64,000 nucleotides of DNA from Planobispora rosea. GTDB taxonomy: Bacteria; Actinomycetota; Actinomycetes; Streptosporangiales; Streptosporangiaceae. The notes beneath the pieces are model-generated. The model did not search any database and had not been told where the DNA came from. It saw nothing but the letters and a program-made list of their open reading frames with translations. Of this stretch, positions 7,365 through 16,020 are shown in pieces; positions within the stretch are counted from its first letter, which is position 1; every line of letters starts with the position of its first letter. The stretch spans positions 1 to 64,000 of the forward strand of contig NZ_BMQP01000049.1 of assembly GCF_014648175.1 (NCBI RefSeq), written 5' to 3'. The position numbers and the translations under genes are program-made.

Positions 7365-9863
7365 TCAGGGCTCCCTGGTGTAGCGCACGAACTGCGTCTC
7401 GTACTCCTTGGCGTCGGTGGTCTCGGCGAGCACCCGCTTCACCTTCCCCTCGAGGTCGATCACCACGGCCTCGTACCCGGACCCCTTGGTCCGCCAGGCC
7501 GCGATGTGCTGGTCGTCGTACCAGCCGATGACCCGCTTGGTCGCGAACGGGATCCGCGCCGTCGGCTCGCCGTCGGCGGCGGTGGACCAGACGCAGATCT
7601 CCGCCTCGGTGCCCTTGCAGTACGTCATGAGCAGCTTGCCGGACGGGTTGATGTCGTCGCCCTCGACGGTGAGCGGGGTGCCGACGTCCAGCAGGGTCTG
7701 CAGCACGACGCCGCTCTGCGGGTCGTAGAAGCGGATGCGCTGGATCTTGCCGTCGATCGCCCAGGTGCCGACCGCGCGGCCGTCGCCCCGCCAGAAGTAG
7801 CTCCAGGTCCCCGCGTCCTTCTCCTTCACCCGGACGATCTTGGCCTTCTTCGTGGCCACGTCGATGACGGCGAAGCCGTACGGCTTGTTCTCGTTGTTGT
7901 CGAGCGCCTCGTACAGCGTCACCAGTCCCTTGCGGCCGTCCGGCGACCACTGCGGGTAGATCGGGTAGACCGGCGCCTTGGTGATCTTCACGTCGGACTC
8001 CGTGCCGCTCTTGTGATCGACGATCGACACGACGGCGTAGCTGTCCGTGGTGTAGGACCGGTCGGTGCCGAGGGCCTGGGTGCCCGCGGCGTTCAGCGTG
8101 TACTCGAAGTAGGCGTCGTTCTTGACGAATTCGCGGGTGCCGGTCTTTCGGACGTAGAGGCGGTGCTCGCTCCCTCCCAGGGTGTAGGAGGTCAGCTTGA
8201 TCGGGTCCTCGTCGCTCTCGTGGATCGTGATCGAGCTGCCCGGGAGCTTGATCTGCCGCTGGGCCTCGGGAACCGTCGGCTCCGGCGTCGGCGCGGGCGA
8301 GGTCTTGCCGCCGTCCCCCGCCTGGGGGGTGGGGGTCGGCTCGGGCGTGCCGCCGCCGCGCACCGCCAGCGCGATGCCGATCGCGACGAGCGCGACCACG
8401 AGCCCGGAGCCGAGCGCGACCCAGATCCGCCGCACCCCGCCTCGCTCGCTCCCGCCGGGCGGGGACCCCGGTGTCCGGGCCTCCGGCGGGTACCTGACGG
8501 TGGCCGGGGACGAGGAGGCGGCGTACGACTGCTGCGGGAACCCGCCCGGCCCCGTCTGATGCGGCGGATACCCCTGGGGACCGGTCTGGTTCGGGTATCC
8601 GCCCGGCCCCGGCTGCTGGGGGAATCCGCCGGGTCCCGTCTGATGCGGCGGGTAACCGCCGGAACCGCCCTGGGGTCCGTACCCGCCCTGCTGCGGGAAC
8701 CCGCCCGGCCCCGTCTGATGCGGCGGATACCCCTGGGGACCGCTCTGCTGCGGGAACCCGCCCGGCCCCGTCTGATGCGGCGGATACCCCTGGGGACCGC
8801 TCTGCTGCGGGAACCCGCCCGGCCCCGTCTGGTGCGGCGGGTAACCGCCGGGTCCCGTCTGGTGCGGCGGGTAACCGCCGGGCACCGGCTGCTGGGGGAA
8901 CCCGCCCGGTCCCGTCTGGTGCGGCGGATACCCCGGGGAGCCCGGCGGGTACGGGTGGCCCTCGGGCCCCGTCTGCTGGGCCGCGGCGGCCGAGCCCTCC
9001 ATGAGGATGCCCCGGGGCGAGATGGGGGGCGCCGCGTCCTTCGACCCCGGGACGGTGTGGCCGAGCAGGCGCATCAGCGCCTCACTCGCCGTGGGCCGCT
9101 GCTTCGGGTCCTTGGCCAGGCAGTGGCCCACCAGCTCGCGCAGGGCCTGGTCGGTGATCCCCGACAGGTCCGGCTCCATGTTCATGATCCGGTTGAAGAT
9201 CGCAGGCAGGCTGTCGGTGCCGAACGGCGGCTGCCCGGTGGCCGCGAACACCATCGTGCAGCCCCAGGCGAACATGTCGGCGGCCGAGTCCGCGGCCTCC
9301 CCGGCGAGCTGCTCGGGGGTCATGTAGGAGGGGGTGCCGATCGCCGTCGCGGTCAGCGTCGAGGTCCGGTCGAGGGCCTTGGCGATACCGAAGTCGATGA
9401 CCCGGGGGCCGTCGGGGGCGAGCAGCACGTTGGACGGCTTGAAGTCGCGGTGCACGATGTCCGCCTGGTGGATCGCGACGAGCGCGGTGACCGTGCCGAT
9501 CGCCAGCCGGTGCAGCGCGGAGCCCGTGCGCGGACCCTCCTTGTGCACGACCGAGTCGAGCGTCGGGCCGTCGATGTACTCGCTGACGATGAACGGGCGC
9601 TGCTCGTCCACGCCGGTCTCCAGCACCGCGGCCGTGCAGAACGCCGAGACGCGCCGGGTCGTGCTGACCTCGCGGATGAAACGTTCCAAAGCCTCTGCGT
9701 CCTGCGCGAGATCGGCGCGGAGCAATTTGACCGCGACACGCGTCCCGGACGAGGACTCGCCGAGATAGACCGTTCCCTGGCCACCTTCACCGAGCCGCGC
9801 GGTGAGCCGGTACTCCCGCACCCTCTCGGGATCCCCGGGCCTCAGGGGCGCAAGATCCGGCAT
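7365..9863 (-). CDS. membrane-anchored Ser/Thr protein kinase with repeat linker
   Basis: 832 aa. The kinase domain spans about residues 20-270: Gly-rich loop GEGGQGTVYLG, Lys46 in AVKLL, HRDFKPSN at 138-145, DFG at 157-159 and the GTPSYMTPEQL activation segment end. It is followed by roughly 170 residues of Pro/Gly/Gln repeats (YPPHQTGPGGFPQQ type), a transmembrane helix (VALGSGLVVALVAIGIALAV) and a C-terminal extracytoplasmic domain with beta-propeller-like strands (YPQWSPDGRKG). This is a PknB-like architecture with a propeller-like sensor instead of PASTA domains. The ATG at 9863 follows GGAGGG and is chosen over an upstream frame extension. Ligand and targets are unknown. Confidence 0.93.
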   Translation of the reverse strand: MPDLAPLRPGDPERVREYRLTARLGEGGQGTVYLGESSSGTRVAVKLLRADLAQDAEALERFIREVSTTRRVSAFCTAAVLETGVDEQRPFIVSEYIDGPTLDSVVHKEGPRTGSALHRLAIGTVTALVAIHQADIVHRDFKPSNVLLAPDGPRVIDFGIAKALDRTSTLTATAIGTPSYMTPEQLAGEAADSAADMFAWGCTMVFAATGQPPFGTDSLPAIFNRIMNMEPDLSGITDQALRELVGHCLAKDPKQRPTASEALMRLLGHTVPGSKDAAPPISPRGILMEGSAAAAQQTGPEGHPYPPGSPGYPPHQTGPGGFPQQPVPGGYPPHQTGPGGYPPHQTGPGGFPQQSGPQGYPPHQTGPGGFPQQSGPQGYPPHQTGPGGFPQQGGYGPQGGSGGYPPHQTGPGGFPQQPGPGGYPNQTGPQGYPPHQTGPGGFPQQSYAASSSPATVRYPPEARTPGSPPGGSERGGVRRIWVALGSGLVVALVAIGIALAVRGGGTPEPTPTPQAGDGGKTSPAPTPEPTVPEAQRQIKLPGSSITIHESDEDPIKLTSYTLGGSEHRLYVRKTGTREFVKNDAYFEYTLNAAGTQALGTDRSYTTDSYAVVSIVDHKSGTESDVKITKAPVYPIYPQWSPDGRKGLVTLYEALDNNENKPYGFAVIDVATKKAKIVRVKEKDAGTWSYFWRGDGRAVGTWAIDGKIQRIRFYDPQSGVVLQTLLDVGTPLTVEGDDINPSGKLLMTYCKGTEAEICVWSTAADGEPTARIPFATKRVIGWYDDQHIAAWRTKGSGYEAVVIDLEGKVKRVLAETTDAKEYETQFVRYTREP
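8548..8930 (-). repeat. in-frame repeats encoding Pro/Gly/Gln linker
   Basis: About eleven imperfect direct repeats, mostly 42 bp with shorter 30-bp and longer variants, encode YPPHQTGPGGFPQQ-like blocks. Two central units are almost identical at the base level, suggesting recent slippage or recombination. They link the kinase domain to the membrane helix. Confidence 0.85.
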
Positions 9864-10064
9864 AACGAAACCCTCCATTTTGGGATTTTTGTGTCCCATT
9901 GAATCTAGCGAGGGTACTGCCGAGTTAGCCCAACAGGGGAATCACTTCTTGATAGCGTTCCGGTGCGCCCCGGTGCGGTGCGGGGAGCCCGGCGGACAGG
10001 CCCGGCGCGGACGACCGGGCCTGCGCCGTACGGCTCGCGCCCGAAGAGAGAACCCGCCCTCGCC

Positions 10065-10343
10065 CTACCCGGGGATGAGCCCTTCGTCGCCGAGCATCTC
10101 CCGGACCTCCTCCATGGAGGCGTCGGCCGGGGGCAGGATCAGCTCGGAGGGCTCCAGGCTCTCGTCGGGAAGCGCCCTGCCGACGTGGCGGACCTGGTCC
10201 AGCAGAGCGTGCAGCCGGGTGCGGAACGTCTCCTCGTCCCCGGCCTCGATCGCCGCCTCCAGCTCACCGTCCAGGCTGTTGAGCACGGCCAGGTCACCGG
10301 GTGCGATCTCGACCTGGCCCTCGCCCATGATTCGAACGATCAC
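10065..10343 (-). CDS. PspA-associated small protein (PspAA-like)
   Basis: 92 aa, acidic, starting MIVRIMGEGQVEI and followed by a helical region (LNSLDGELEAAIEAGDEETF) and a short acidic tail. The ATG overlaps the stop of the upstream pspA gene by 4 bp, so they are co-translated. Proteins of this size and start next to PspA are the PspA-associated (PspAA) family found across actinobacteria. Its biochemical role is not established; association with membrane-stress PspA filaments is inferred from context. Confidence 0.8.
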   Translation of the reverse strand: MIVRIMGEGQVEIAPGDLAVLNSLDGELEAAIEAGDEETFRTRLHALLDQVRHVGRALPDESLEPSELILPPADASMEEVREMLGDEGLIPG

Positions 10344-11218
10344 TGTCCCTCCCCGGGCTGGCGGTACTGCTGGGTCGGCGGCTGCTGGTACGGCTCGGCC
10401 TGCGGCTCCTGCTGGTAGGGCTGCTGGGCCGGCTGCTGGTAGGGCTGCTGCTGGTACGACTGCGGCTGGGCCTGCTGCTGCGACGGGCCGGACTCGATCG
10501 CGCTCTTCGGCGCCGGTCCCTGGCCCAGCTCGGCCTTCATCCGGGCGATCTCCAGCTCGATGTCGGTGCCGCCGCCCATCCGGTCCAGCTCCGCCTGGAT
10601 GTCGTCGCCGCGCGACCCGCTGAAGTCGTCGAGCGCACCGCTGGCCAGCAGTTCGTCGATGGCCCCGGCCCGCGCCTGCATCTGCGCGGTCTTGTCCTCG
10701 GCACGCTGGATCGCCAGGCCGACGTCGCCCATCTCCTCGGAGATGCCGGAGAACGCCTCGTTGATGCGCGTCTGCGCCTCGGCCGCGGTGTAGGTGGCCT
10801 TGATGGTCTCCTTCCGGGTGCGGAAGGAGTCGACCTTGGCCTGCAGGCGGTGCGAGGCGGTGGTGAGCTTCTCCTCCTCGGCCTGCAGGTTGTCGTGCTG
10901 CACCCGCAGGTCGGCGATCTGCGTCTGCAGGCTGCTGCGGCGGGTCAGCGCCTCCCGCGCCAGGTCCTCGCGGCCCACCCCGAGCGCCTTGCGCCCCTGG
11001 TCCTCCAACTTGCGCGCCTGAGCCTCGATCTGATTGATCTGCAGCTCGACCCGCTTGCGCGAGGTCGCGACGTCGGCCACACCCCGGCGCACCTTCTGCA
11101 GCAGTTCCAGCTGCCGCTGATAGGAGTAGTCAAGGGTCTCGCGCGGATCCTCCAGCTTGTCCAAGGCGTTGTTAGCCTTGGACTTGAAGATCATGGAAAG
11201 TCTCTTCATCACGCTCAT
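10340..11218 (-). CDS. pspA: PspA/IM30 (ESCRT-III-like) membrane stress protein
   Basis: 292 aa. Residues 1-220 form the long coiled-coil hairpin of the PspA/Vipp1 family (MKRLSMIFKSKANNALDKLEDP amphipathic start, then heptad-rich helices). The last 70 residues are a Gln/Pro-rich disordered tail (SYQQQPYQQPAQQPYQQ). PspA binds and stabilises stressed membranes. It heads a two-gene operon with the PspAA-like gene. The tail composition is a lineage feature absent from E. coli PspA. ATG start preceded by AAGGGGACGG. Confidence 0.93.
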   Translation of the reverse strand: MSVMKRLSMIFKSKANNALDKLEDPRETLDYSYQRQLELLQKVRRGVADVATSRKRVELQINQIEAQARKLEDQGRKALGVGREDLAREALTRRSSLQTQIADLRVQHDNLQAEEEKLTTASHRLQAKVDSFRTRKETIKATYTAAEAQTRINEAFSGISEEMGDVGLAIQRAEDKTAQMQARAGAIDELLASGALDDFSGSRGDDIQAELDRMGGGTDIELEIARMKAELGQGPAPKSAIESGPSQQQAQPQSYQQQPYQQPAQQPYQQEPQAEPYQQPPTQQYRQPGEGQ

Positions 11219-11366
11219 GCGCGTTGGCCGTCCCCTTCTTCAAATGCGCTTCGGGTCACCCCTGTGATTCCGACCCCCCGTAAGAAAAGCGGCGGAGCCA
11301 CATAGGTTCACCCTACGCATAACGCACGGGGGCGTCACTAAGTTGCAGTCCCGGTAGGCTGGCATT

Positions 11367-11975
11367 GTGTTCCGACGTACCCAGACCACCGGGGACGACT
11401 CCCCAGCGCCCGTCACCGAGTCCAAGCCCGAGGGCAAGGGACGCCCCACCCCCAAGCGCCGGGACGCCGAGGGCCGCCGCCGTCAGCCGGTGAACGCTCC
11501 GCGTGACCGCAAGGAGGCCTACCGGCAGCTGCGCGAGCGCCAGGCCGCCGACCGGGCCAGGGCCCGCGAGGGCATGGCGCGCGGCGACGAGCGTTACTTC
11601 CCGGCCCGCGACCGGGGCCCGGCCAGGAAGTTCGCCCGCGACTGGGTCGACTCCCGCCGCCTGGTCAGCCAGTACTTCCTGCCGTTCTCGCTGGTGATCC
11701 TGCTGCTGACCTGGATCCCCTTCCCGGCGCCGGCCCGCAACTACGTCTACGCGGCGGTGATCACCGTCGCCTGGCCGATCATGATGCTCGGCGTCGTGCT
11801 CACCTCGATCTGGGTGGCCCGGAAGGTCAAGAAGCTCGCCGCCGAGAAGTTCCCCGGCGAGAACCTCAAGGGCGTCGGCTTCTACGCGGCGATGCGCGCG
11901 CTGCAGATCCGCAAGCTGCGCTTCCCGCCGCCCCAGTTCCTGCCCGGCGGCAAGCCCGTCCCGCCGAAGAAGTAG
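11367..11975 (+). CDS. DUF3043 membrane protein
   Basis: 202 aa. A charged basic N-terminal region (residues 1-95, KGRPTPKRRDAEGRRRQPVN, many Arg/Lys) precedes two transmembrane helices (about 106-125 and 130-155), then a basic cytoplasmic end. This is the layout of the DUF3043 family, conserved in actinobacteria and without known function. GTG start; divergent from pspA. Confidence 0.85.
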   Translation: MFRRTQTTGDDSPAPVTESKPEGKGRPTPKRRDAEGRRRQPVNAPRDRKEAYRQLRERQAADRARAREGMARGDERYFPARDRGPARKFARDWVDSRRLVSQYFLPFSLVILLLTWIPFPAPARNYVYAAVITVAWPIMMLGVVLTSIWVARKVKKLAAEKFPGENLKGVGFYAAMRALQIRKLRFPPPQFLPGGKPVPPKK

Positions 11976-12064
11976 GCCCTTCCCCGGCATCACGAGCTCC
12001 GTCACTCCGCGAGGAGGGGCGGAGCTCTCCCGTTCCCGCCCCGCACGGGCCGCGGCGGACGCGC

Positions 12065-12130
12065 TCACCCTCCCGGCTCGGACGGAGTGAGGATCGGTCA
12101 CCCTCCCGGCTCGGACGGGTCGAGGATGAC
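12065..12130. repeat. 33-bp tandem duplication covering a stop codon
   Basis: The sequence beginning at 12065 is repeated at 12098 with a 33-bp period; the first 21 bases match perfectly and the rest about half. The second copy holds the stop codon and last codons (SEPGG) of the SMI1/KNR4 gene, so the first is a downstream duplicate of that gene end. Confidence 0.8.
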
Positions 12131-13477
12131 GTCCCACTCAAGCTCGCCGTCGATCACCACGGGCTTCCAGTAGCCCACGGTCCCACCGGTCTCCAGAGCG
12201 TCGGCCGTCATCTTCAGCAGGGCATGGTAGGAGCGGATCCGGACGCCTCCGGGCGCGAAGTCCGTGGTCCCCGCGTGGTCGGTCTTCCCCACGTTGCGCC
12301 GGACCGAGTCGACCACCAGCTTGTCGCCGGTCCCGAAGTCCCCGACCGGGATCATCCGCCCGTCCCACCAGTCACCGCGCGGATCACCGTAACCGTCGGC
12401 CCCGATCTCGCAGAGCCCCCGCCAGGTGTCACGGATCCCGCGCACACTCATGCTCTCGTTCCCGAGGAAACCGAATCCCCAGGTCCTGTCGGCGGAGACG
12501 GACCCGTTGTGCCGCAGGAGCGAGGCCCGCAGGTCGTCGGGGAAGCGCAGGCCCATCTGCGCCTCGGCGATCGCGATCGTCCGCGCCCGGGCGGGCGGGG
12601 CGAGCGTGCGGTGGCTCCTGGGCGCGTTGGTCTTGAGCCACCGCTCGATCCGCCGCCACTGCCGGTTCACCGCCCGGGTCACCCTCGGGTCGATCTTCCG
12701 TATCACCGGACGCCCGGTCCCCGGGCGGCAGTCGTCGTCCGGAACCGTACCGTCGGGACCCTCACCGGCGGGCTCCGCCGGAGGGCGCGCGACGGGATCC
12801 CCGGTGGAGGGCGGAGCGGTGCCCGGCATGGCGTCGGCCGTGAGCGCACCTCCGTCCCCGGTGACCGGCTCGGGCGTCTCCGCCGTGCAGAAGGTGCGCA
12901 GCATGCCGCTCGCCTCCCGCGTGGGCGGGGTGCACTCGCGGTCGTCGAAGAGGTCCTGGAGGTCCTCCGGGTAGATGTGCTCCTCCGTGTACTCGGGCCC
13001 GGCCGCCTCCTTGGAGAAGACCGCCGTCTCCAGGGCCTGGGCGGCGAAGACCAGAACGCACAGCGCGATCGCGGCGCCGCCCCAGCGGACCACCCGGCGG
13101 CGGGCGGCCTCCCCCAGCGACGGGCGCAACGGGCGCGGCGCGTGCGGCGGGCGCGGCTTCGGCTCATACGGCCGGGTGGCGTGGCGCGCCAGGTCGGCGT
13201 CGGTGGGGGTGCCGAGGATCGGGACGGGCGGCCACGGCTGCGAGGGAGGCGATCCCGGAGCCGGCGGTGCCGTGTCCTCCCCCGGGGACGCCTCCGCCGG
13301 GGCTCCGGCGCTCTGCGGGACCCGGCGGTCCCGCGCGGTTCCGGGAGTCGTCCGGGCACGCGGACCCCCGGCGGCACGCCGGAGACCGCGCACGCGCAGG
13401 ACCGCCGCCACGACCGTCACTGTCACGGCGGCCGCGAGCGCGAGCCGTACCCATCGAGAAGAGAGCAACCGCAGCAC
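12098..13477 (-). CDS. membrane-anchored SMI1/KNR4 (SUKH-like) domain protein
   Basis: 459 aa, GTG start. An N-terminal helix (residues 8-28) is followed by a long Pro/Arg-rich linker, a second hydrophobic segment (GGAAIALCVLVFAAQALET) and an acidic stretch. The C-terminal half reads as an SMI1/KNR4 domain: IAEAQMGLRFPDDLRASLLRHNG is the hallmark helix, then a WGFGFLG turn and VGDFGTGDKLVVD. SMI1/KNR4 proteins act as scaffolds or as immunity proteins for polymorphic toxins. No toxin gene is adjacent here, so the role is open. Confidence 0.75.
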   Translation of the reverse strand: MLRLLSSRWVRLALAAAVTVTVVAAVLRVRGLRRAAGGPRARTTPGTARDRRVPQSAGAPAEASPGEDTAPPAPGSPPSQPWPPVPILGTPTDADLARHATRPYEPKPRPPHAPRPLRPSLGEAARRRVVRWGGAAIALCVLVFAAQALETAVFSKEAAGPEYTEEHIYPEDLQDLFDDRECTPPTREASGMLRTFCTAETPEPVTGDGGALTADAMPGTAPPSTGDPVARPPAEPAGEGPDGTVPDDDCRPGTGRPVIRKIDPRVTRAVNRQWRRIERWLKTNAPRSHRTLAPPARARTIAIAEAQMGLRFPDDLRASLLRHNGSVSADRTWGFGFLGNESMSVRGIRDTWRGLCEIGADGYGDPRGDWWDGRMIPVGDFGTGDKLVVDSVRRNVGKTDHAGTTDFAPGGVRIRSYHALLKMTADALETGGTVGYWKPVVIDGELEWDVILDPSEPGG

Positions 13478-13532
13478 GCCGGGCAGGGTATCCCGAATCA
13501 GATCATCGGAGAGCGCCCACTAGGGTCGAAAC

Positions 13533-14531
13533 ATGGAATTCCGTCACCTTGGCCGCAGCGGTCTCATGGTCAGCGAGATCAGCTACGGCAACTGGATCAC
13601 GCACGGCTCCCAGGTCGAGGAGGACGCCGCCCGGGAGTGTGTGAAGGCGGCGCTCGACGAGGGGATCACCACCTTCGACACCGCCGACGTCTACGCGGGG
13701 ACCAGGGCGGAGGAGGTGCTCGGCCGCGCGCTCAAGGGCGTCCGCCGCGAGTCCCTGGAGATCTTCACCAAGGTCTACTGGCCCACGGGCCCCGGCCCCA
13801 ACGACCGCGGGCTGTCCCGCAAGCACATCACCGAGTCCGTCCACGGCTCGCTGCGCCGCCTGCAGACCGACTACGTCGACCTCTACCAGGCCCACCGGTT
13901 CGACGTCGAGACCCCGCTCGAGGAGACCCTCAAGACCTTCGACGACCTCGTACGGCAGGGCAAGGTCCTCTACGTCGGCGTCAGCGAGTGGAACGCCGAG
14001 CAGATCGCCGCCGCCCTGAAGATCGCCGACGAGATGGGCTTCGACCGCCTGGTCTCCAACCAGCCGCAGTACTCGATGTTGTGGCGGGTCATCGAGTCCG
14101 AGGTCGTGCCGCTGTGCGAGAAGGAGGGCCTCGGCCAGATCGTCTGGTCCCCGATCGCGCAGGGTGTGCTCACCGGCAAGTACCTGCCGGGCCGGCCGCC
14201 GCCCGCCGGTTCCCGGGCCACCGACCCGACCGGGGGCAATTTCATCTCCCGCATGCTCACCGACGAGGTCCTCACCCGCGTCCAGGAGCTGAAGCCGATC
14301 GCCGCCGACCTCGGCCTGACCATGGCCCAGCTCGCGGTGGCGTGGGTGCTGCAGAACCCGAACGTGTCCTCTGCGATCGTCGGCGCCACCAGGCCGGAGC
14401 AGGTCCGCGACAACGTCAGGGCCGCCGGGGTGAAGCTGGACGCCGAGGTGATGAAGCGGATCGACGCCGTCCTGGGCCCGATCGTCGAGCGGGACCCGGC
14501 CAAGACCGTCAGCCCCGCCAAGCGCCCGTGA
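13533..14531 (+). CDS. aldo/keto reductase
   Basis: 332-aa NADPH-dependent oxidoreductase of the voltage-gated-channel beta-subunit-like AKR branch. The (beta/alpha)8 landmarks are visible: FDTADVYAGTRAEEVLG with catalytic Asp and Tyr, FTKVYW with the catalytic Lys, YQAHRFD with the active-site His, and SSAIVGATRPEQV for the NADPH phosphate. The substrate cannot be predicted. ATG start; it stands alone and is divergent from the SMI1/KNR4 gene. Confidence 0.92.
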   Translation: MEFRHLGRSGLMVSEISYGNWITHGSQVEEDAARECVKAALDEGITTFDTADVYAGTRAEEVLGRALKGVRRESLEIFTKVYWPTGPGPNDRGLSRKHITESVHGSLRRLQTDYVDLYQAHRFDVETPLEETLKTFDDLVRQGKVLYVGVSEWNAEQIAAALKIADEMGFDRLVSNQPQYSMLWRVIESEVVPLCEKEGLGQIVWSPIAQGVLTGKYLPGRPPPAGSRATDPTGGNFISRMLTDEVLTRVQELKPIAADLGLTMAQLAVAWVLQNPNVSSAIVGATRPEQVRDNVRAAGVKLDAEVMKRIDAVLGPIVERDPAKTVSPAKRP

Positions 14532-14563
14532 CCCCACGGAACGGCCGGTGACGGCATCCCCCG

Positions 14564-14601
14564 GGGCCTCCGCCCCTCCCCGCCGGGAGGGGCGGAGGCC
14601 C
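14564..14601. terminator. bidirectional terminator hairpin
   Basis: Perfect 16-bp inverted repeat (14564-14579 and 14586-14601) with a 6-base loop, between the converging aldo/keto reductase gene and the 68-aa gene. Confidence 0.85.
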
Positions 14602-14640
14602 GCCCGCCTCCCGGGGTCTCCCCGGGCGCCCGGGTCCGTC

Positions 14641-14847
14641 CTACTCGGGACGCAGCGACATCCCCTCGTACTCGGGGCGGCCGTCCTCCAGCAGGGAGAC
14701 CTGTTCCACCCCGGCCTCCAGCAGATCGCGCCAGTTCTCACCGAGCCATGACTCCGCGTCGGCCTGGTTCGGGAACGTGTCGTCCGGCAGGCCGCCACCG
14801 GTCAGCTCGCCACCGCCCGCGTTCTCGTAACGCCAGCGCCACGCCAT
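14641..14847 (-). CDS. small acidic hypothetical protein
   Basis: 68 aa, starting MAWRWRYENAGG and rich in Glu, Trp and Gly, with FPNQADAESWLGENWRDLLEAG as a helical core. The start follows GAAGGGG at proper spacing and the gene ends before a strong terminator, which supports it as real. It resembles short conserved actinobacterial proteins of unknown function; no motif assigns a role. Confidence 0.75.
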   Translation of the reverse strand: MAWRWRYENAGGGELTGGGLPDDTFPNQADAESWLGENWRDLLEAGVEQVSLLEDGRPEYEGMSLRPE

Positions 14848-14989
14848 GCCACACGCCCCTTCTCGCGGGTTCCCGCCGACGATCTCGGCGGCTCAGCGAA
14901 CCCTACTATTCCGCATGTCCGCGGGATCATGCCGCGTGCGCCACACCCGCGATCACCCGGGTCTCCCGGCGCCGTGTCACCCTTGCGGG

Positions 14990-15973
14990 GTGAAAATCCT
15001 GTTCGAGGGTACGGCCGGCCCGTACGGCCGGCCCGCCCCCGGCTGCGGCTGCGCCTCCTGCTCCCGCCCGGCCCTCGTCCGCCGCCGGCCCGCCCGGATC
15101 GTCGTGGACGGGCACCCGCTCCCCCCCGAGGGCTGCGCCGTCGTCACCCCCGGCGGTGAGCGCCTTCTGTACGCGCCTCCCGGTTCCACCCATCGGGACG
15201 GGCCGGAGGACGGCGACGTCTTCGACGCGGTGCTGATCGACCTGCTGGACCGGCCGGAGCGCCTGGGCGGGCTGCGCCGTCGCGGTCTGGTCGGGGAGGA
15301 CACCCATGTCGTGGCGGTGGGGATCGACCACCGGGTGCCGTCCGACACCGAGCTGGAGCGGCGGCTCGCGCTGTGGGGGGCGCGGGCCGTACCCGACGGG
15401 ACCGTGCTCGACACCCGCGAACCCGCGCCCGCCCGGCCCCCGCAGCCGCGCCGGACGCTCCTGCTGGGCGGGTCGCGCTCGGGCAAGTCGGCCGAGGCCG
15501 AACTCCGGCTGCTGGCCGAGCCCGAGGTCGTCTACGTGGCGACCGGGCCCTCCGGCGGCGACCCGGAGTGGCTGGCCCGGATCCGCGGCCACCGGGAACG
15601 CCGCCCCGCCCACTGGGACACGGTCGAGACCACGGATCTCGCCGGGCTGCTGGGGACCGCCCGGGCCCCGCTGCTGATCGACGGGCTCGGCACCTGGATC
15701 ACCGCCGTCTTCGACGAGTGCGGGGCGTGGGAGGGCGGCGCGGCGGCCCGCGAGCGGGTGGACGCCCGGTGCGACGAGCTGGTGGCCGCGTGGCGGCGGA
15801 CGCGGTCGCGGGTGGTGGCCGTCTCCGACGAGGCCGGCCTGGGCGTCGTCCCCGCCACCTCCAGCGGCCGGGCGTTCCGTGACGCGCTGGGCCGCCTGAA
15901 CCAGCGCCTGGCGGCCGAGTCCGAGGACGTCTCCCTCGTCGTCGCCGGCCGCCTCCTCCCCCTCCCGATCTGA
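14990..15973 (+). CDS. cobU: adenosylcobinamide kinase/guanylyltransferase with extra N-terminal domain
   Basis: Activates adenosylcobinamide to its GDP form in late cobalamin synthesis. 327 aa from a GTG. The C-terminal half (from about residue 150) is CobU: P-loop LLLGGSRSGKSAEAE, VVYVATGP, a conserved RIRGHRERRP histidine segment and VAVSDEAGLGVVP. The N-terminal 130 residues begin FEGTAGPYGRPAPGCGCASC, like the opening of PhnP-type metallo-beta-lactamases, but without the metal-binding HxHxDH. cobS follows 47 bp downstream. No cobalamin riboswitch is visible upstream. Confidence 0.88.
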   Translation: MKILFEGTAGPYGRPAPGCGCASCSRPALVRRRPARIVVDGHPLPPEGCAVVTPGGERLLYAPPGSTHRDGPEDGDVFDAVLIDLLDRPERLGGLRRRGLVGEDTHVVAVGIDHRVPSDTELERRLALWGARAVPDGTVLDTREPAPARPPQPRRTLLLGGSRSGKSAEAELRLLAEPEVVYVATGPSGGDPEWLARIRGHRERRPAHWDTVETTDLAGLLGTARAPLLIDGLGTWITAVFDECGAWEGGAAARERVDARCDELVAAWRRTRSRVVAVSDEAGLGVVPATSSGRAFRDALGRLNQRLAAESEDVSLVVAGRLLPLPI

Positions 15974-15996
15974 TCCCTCCGGATCTGATCCTTCCC
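15967..15996. repeat. 15-bp tandem duplication over the cobU stop
   Basis: GATCTGATCCCTCCG at 15967 is repeated at 15982 with 13 of 15 bases identical. The first copy holds the cobU stop codon. Confidence 0.7.
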
Positions 15997-16020
15997 GGCA
16001 CGGCGCTACGATCACGGCCT

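Noticed and set aside
6037-7950. Long open frame on the minus strand opposite nadA
   Set aside because: Arg/Gly/His-rich shadow of nadA and the kinase 3' end; high GC leaves antisense frames open. It crosses a terminator hairpin and shows no domain.
8548-8930. CRISPR-like array of regular repeats
   Set aside because: The repeats are in-frame codons of the kinase linker without unique spacers; no cas genes nearby.
7506-9902. 798-codon frame antisense to the Ser/Thr kinase gene
   Set aside because: Composition is Arg/Val/Leu noise and mirrors the linker repeats; the kinase on the other strand has all catalytic motifs.
14848-14989. Cobalamin riboswitch upstream of cobU
   Set aside because: Looked for a B12 box and the conserved pairing core; none is recognisable in the 140 bp available.
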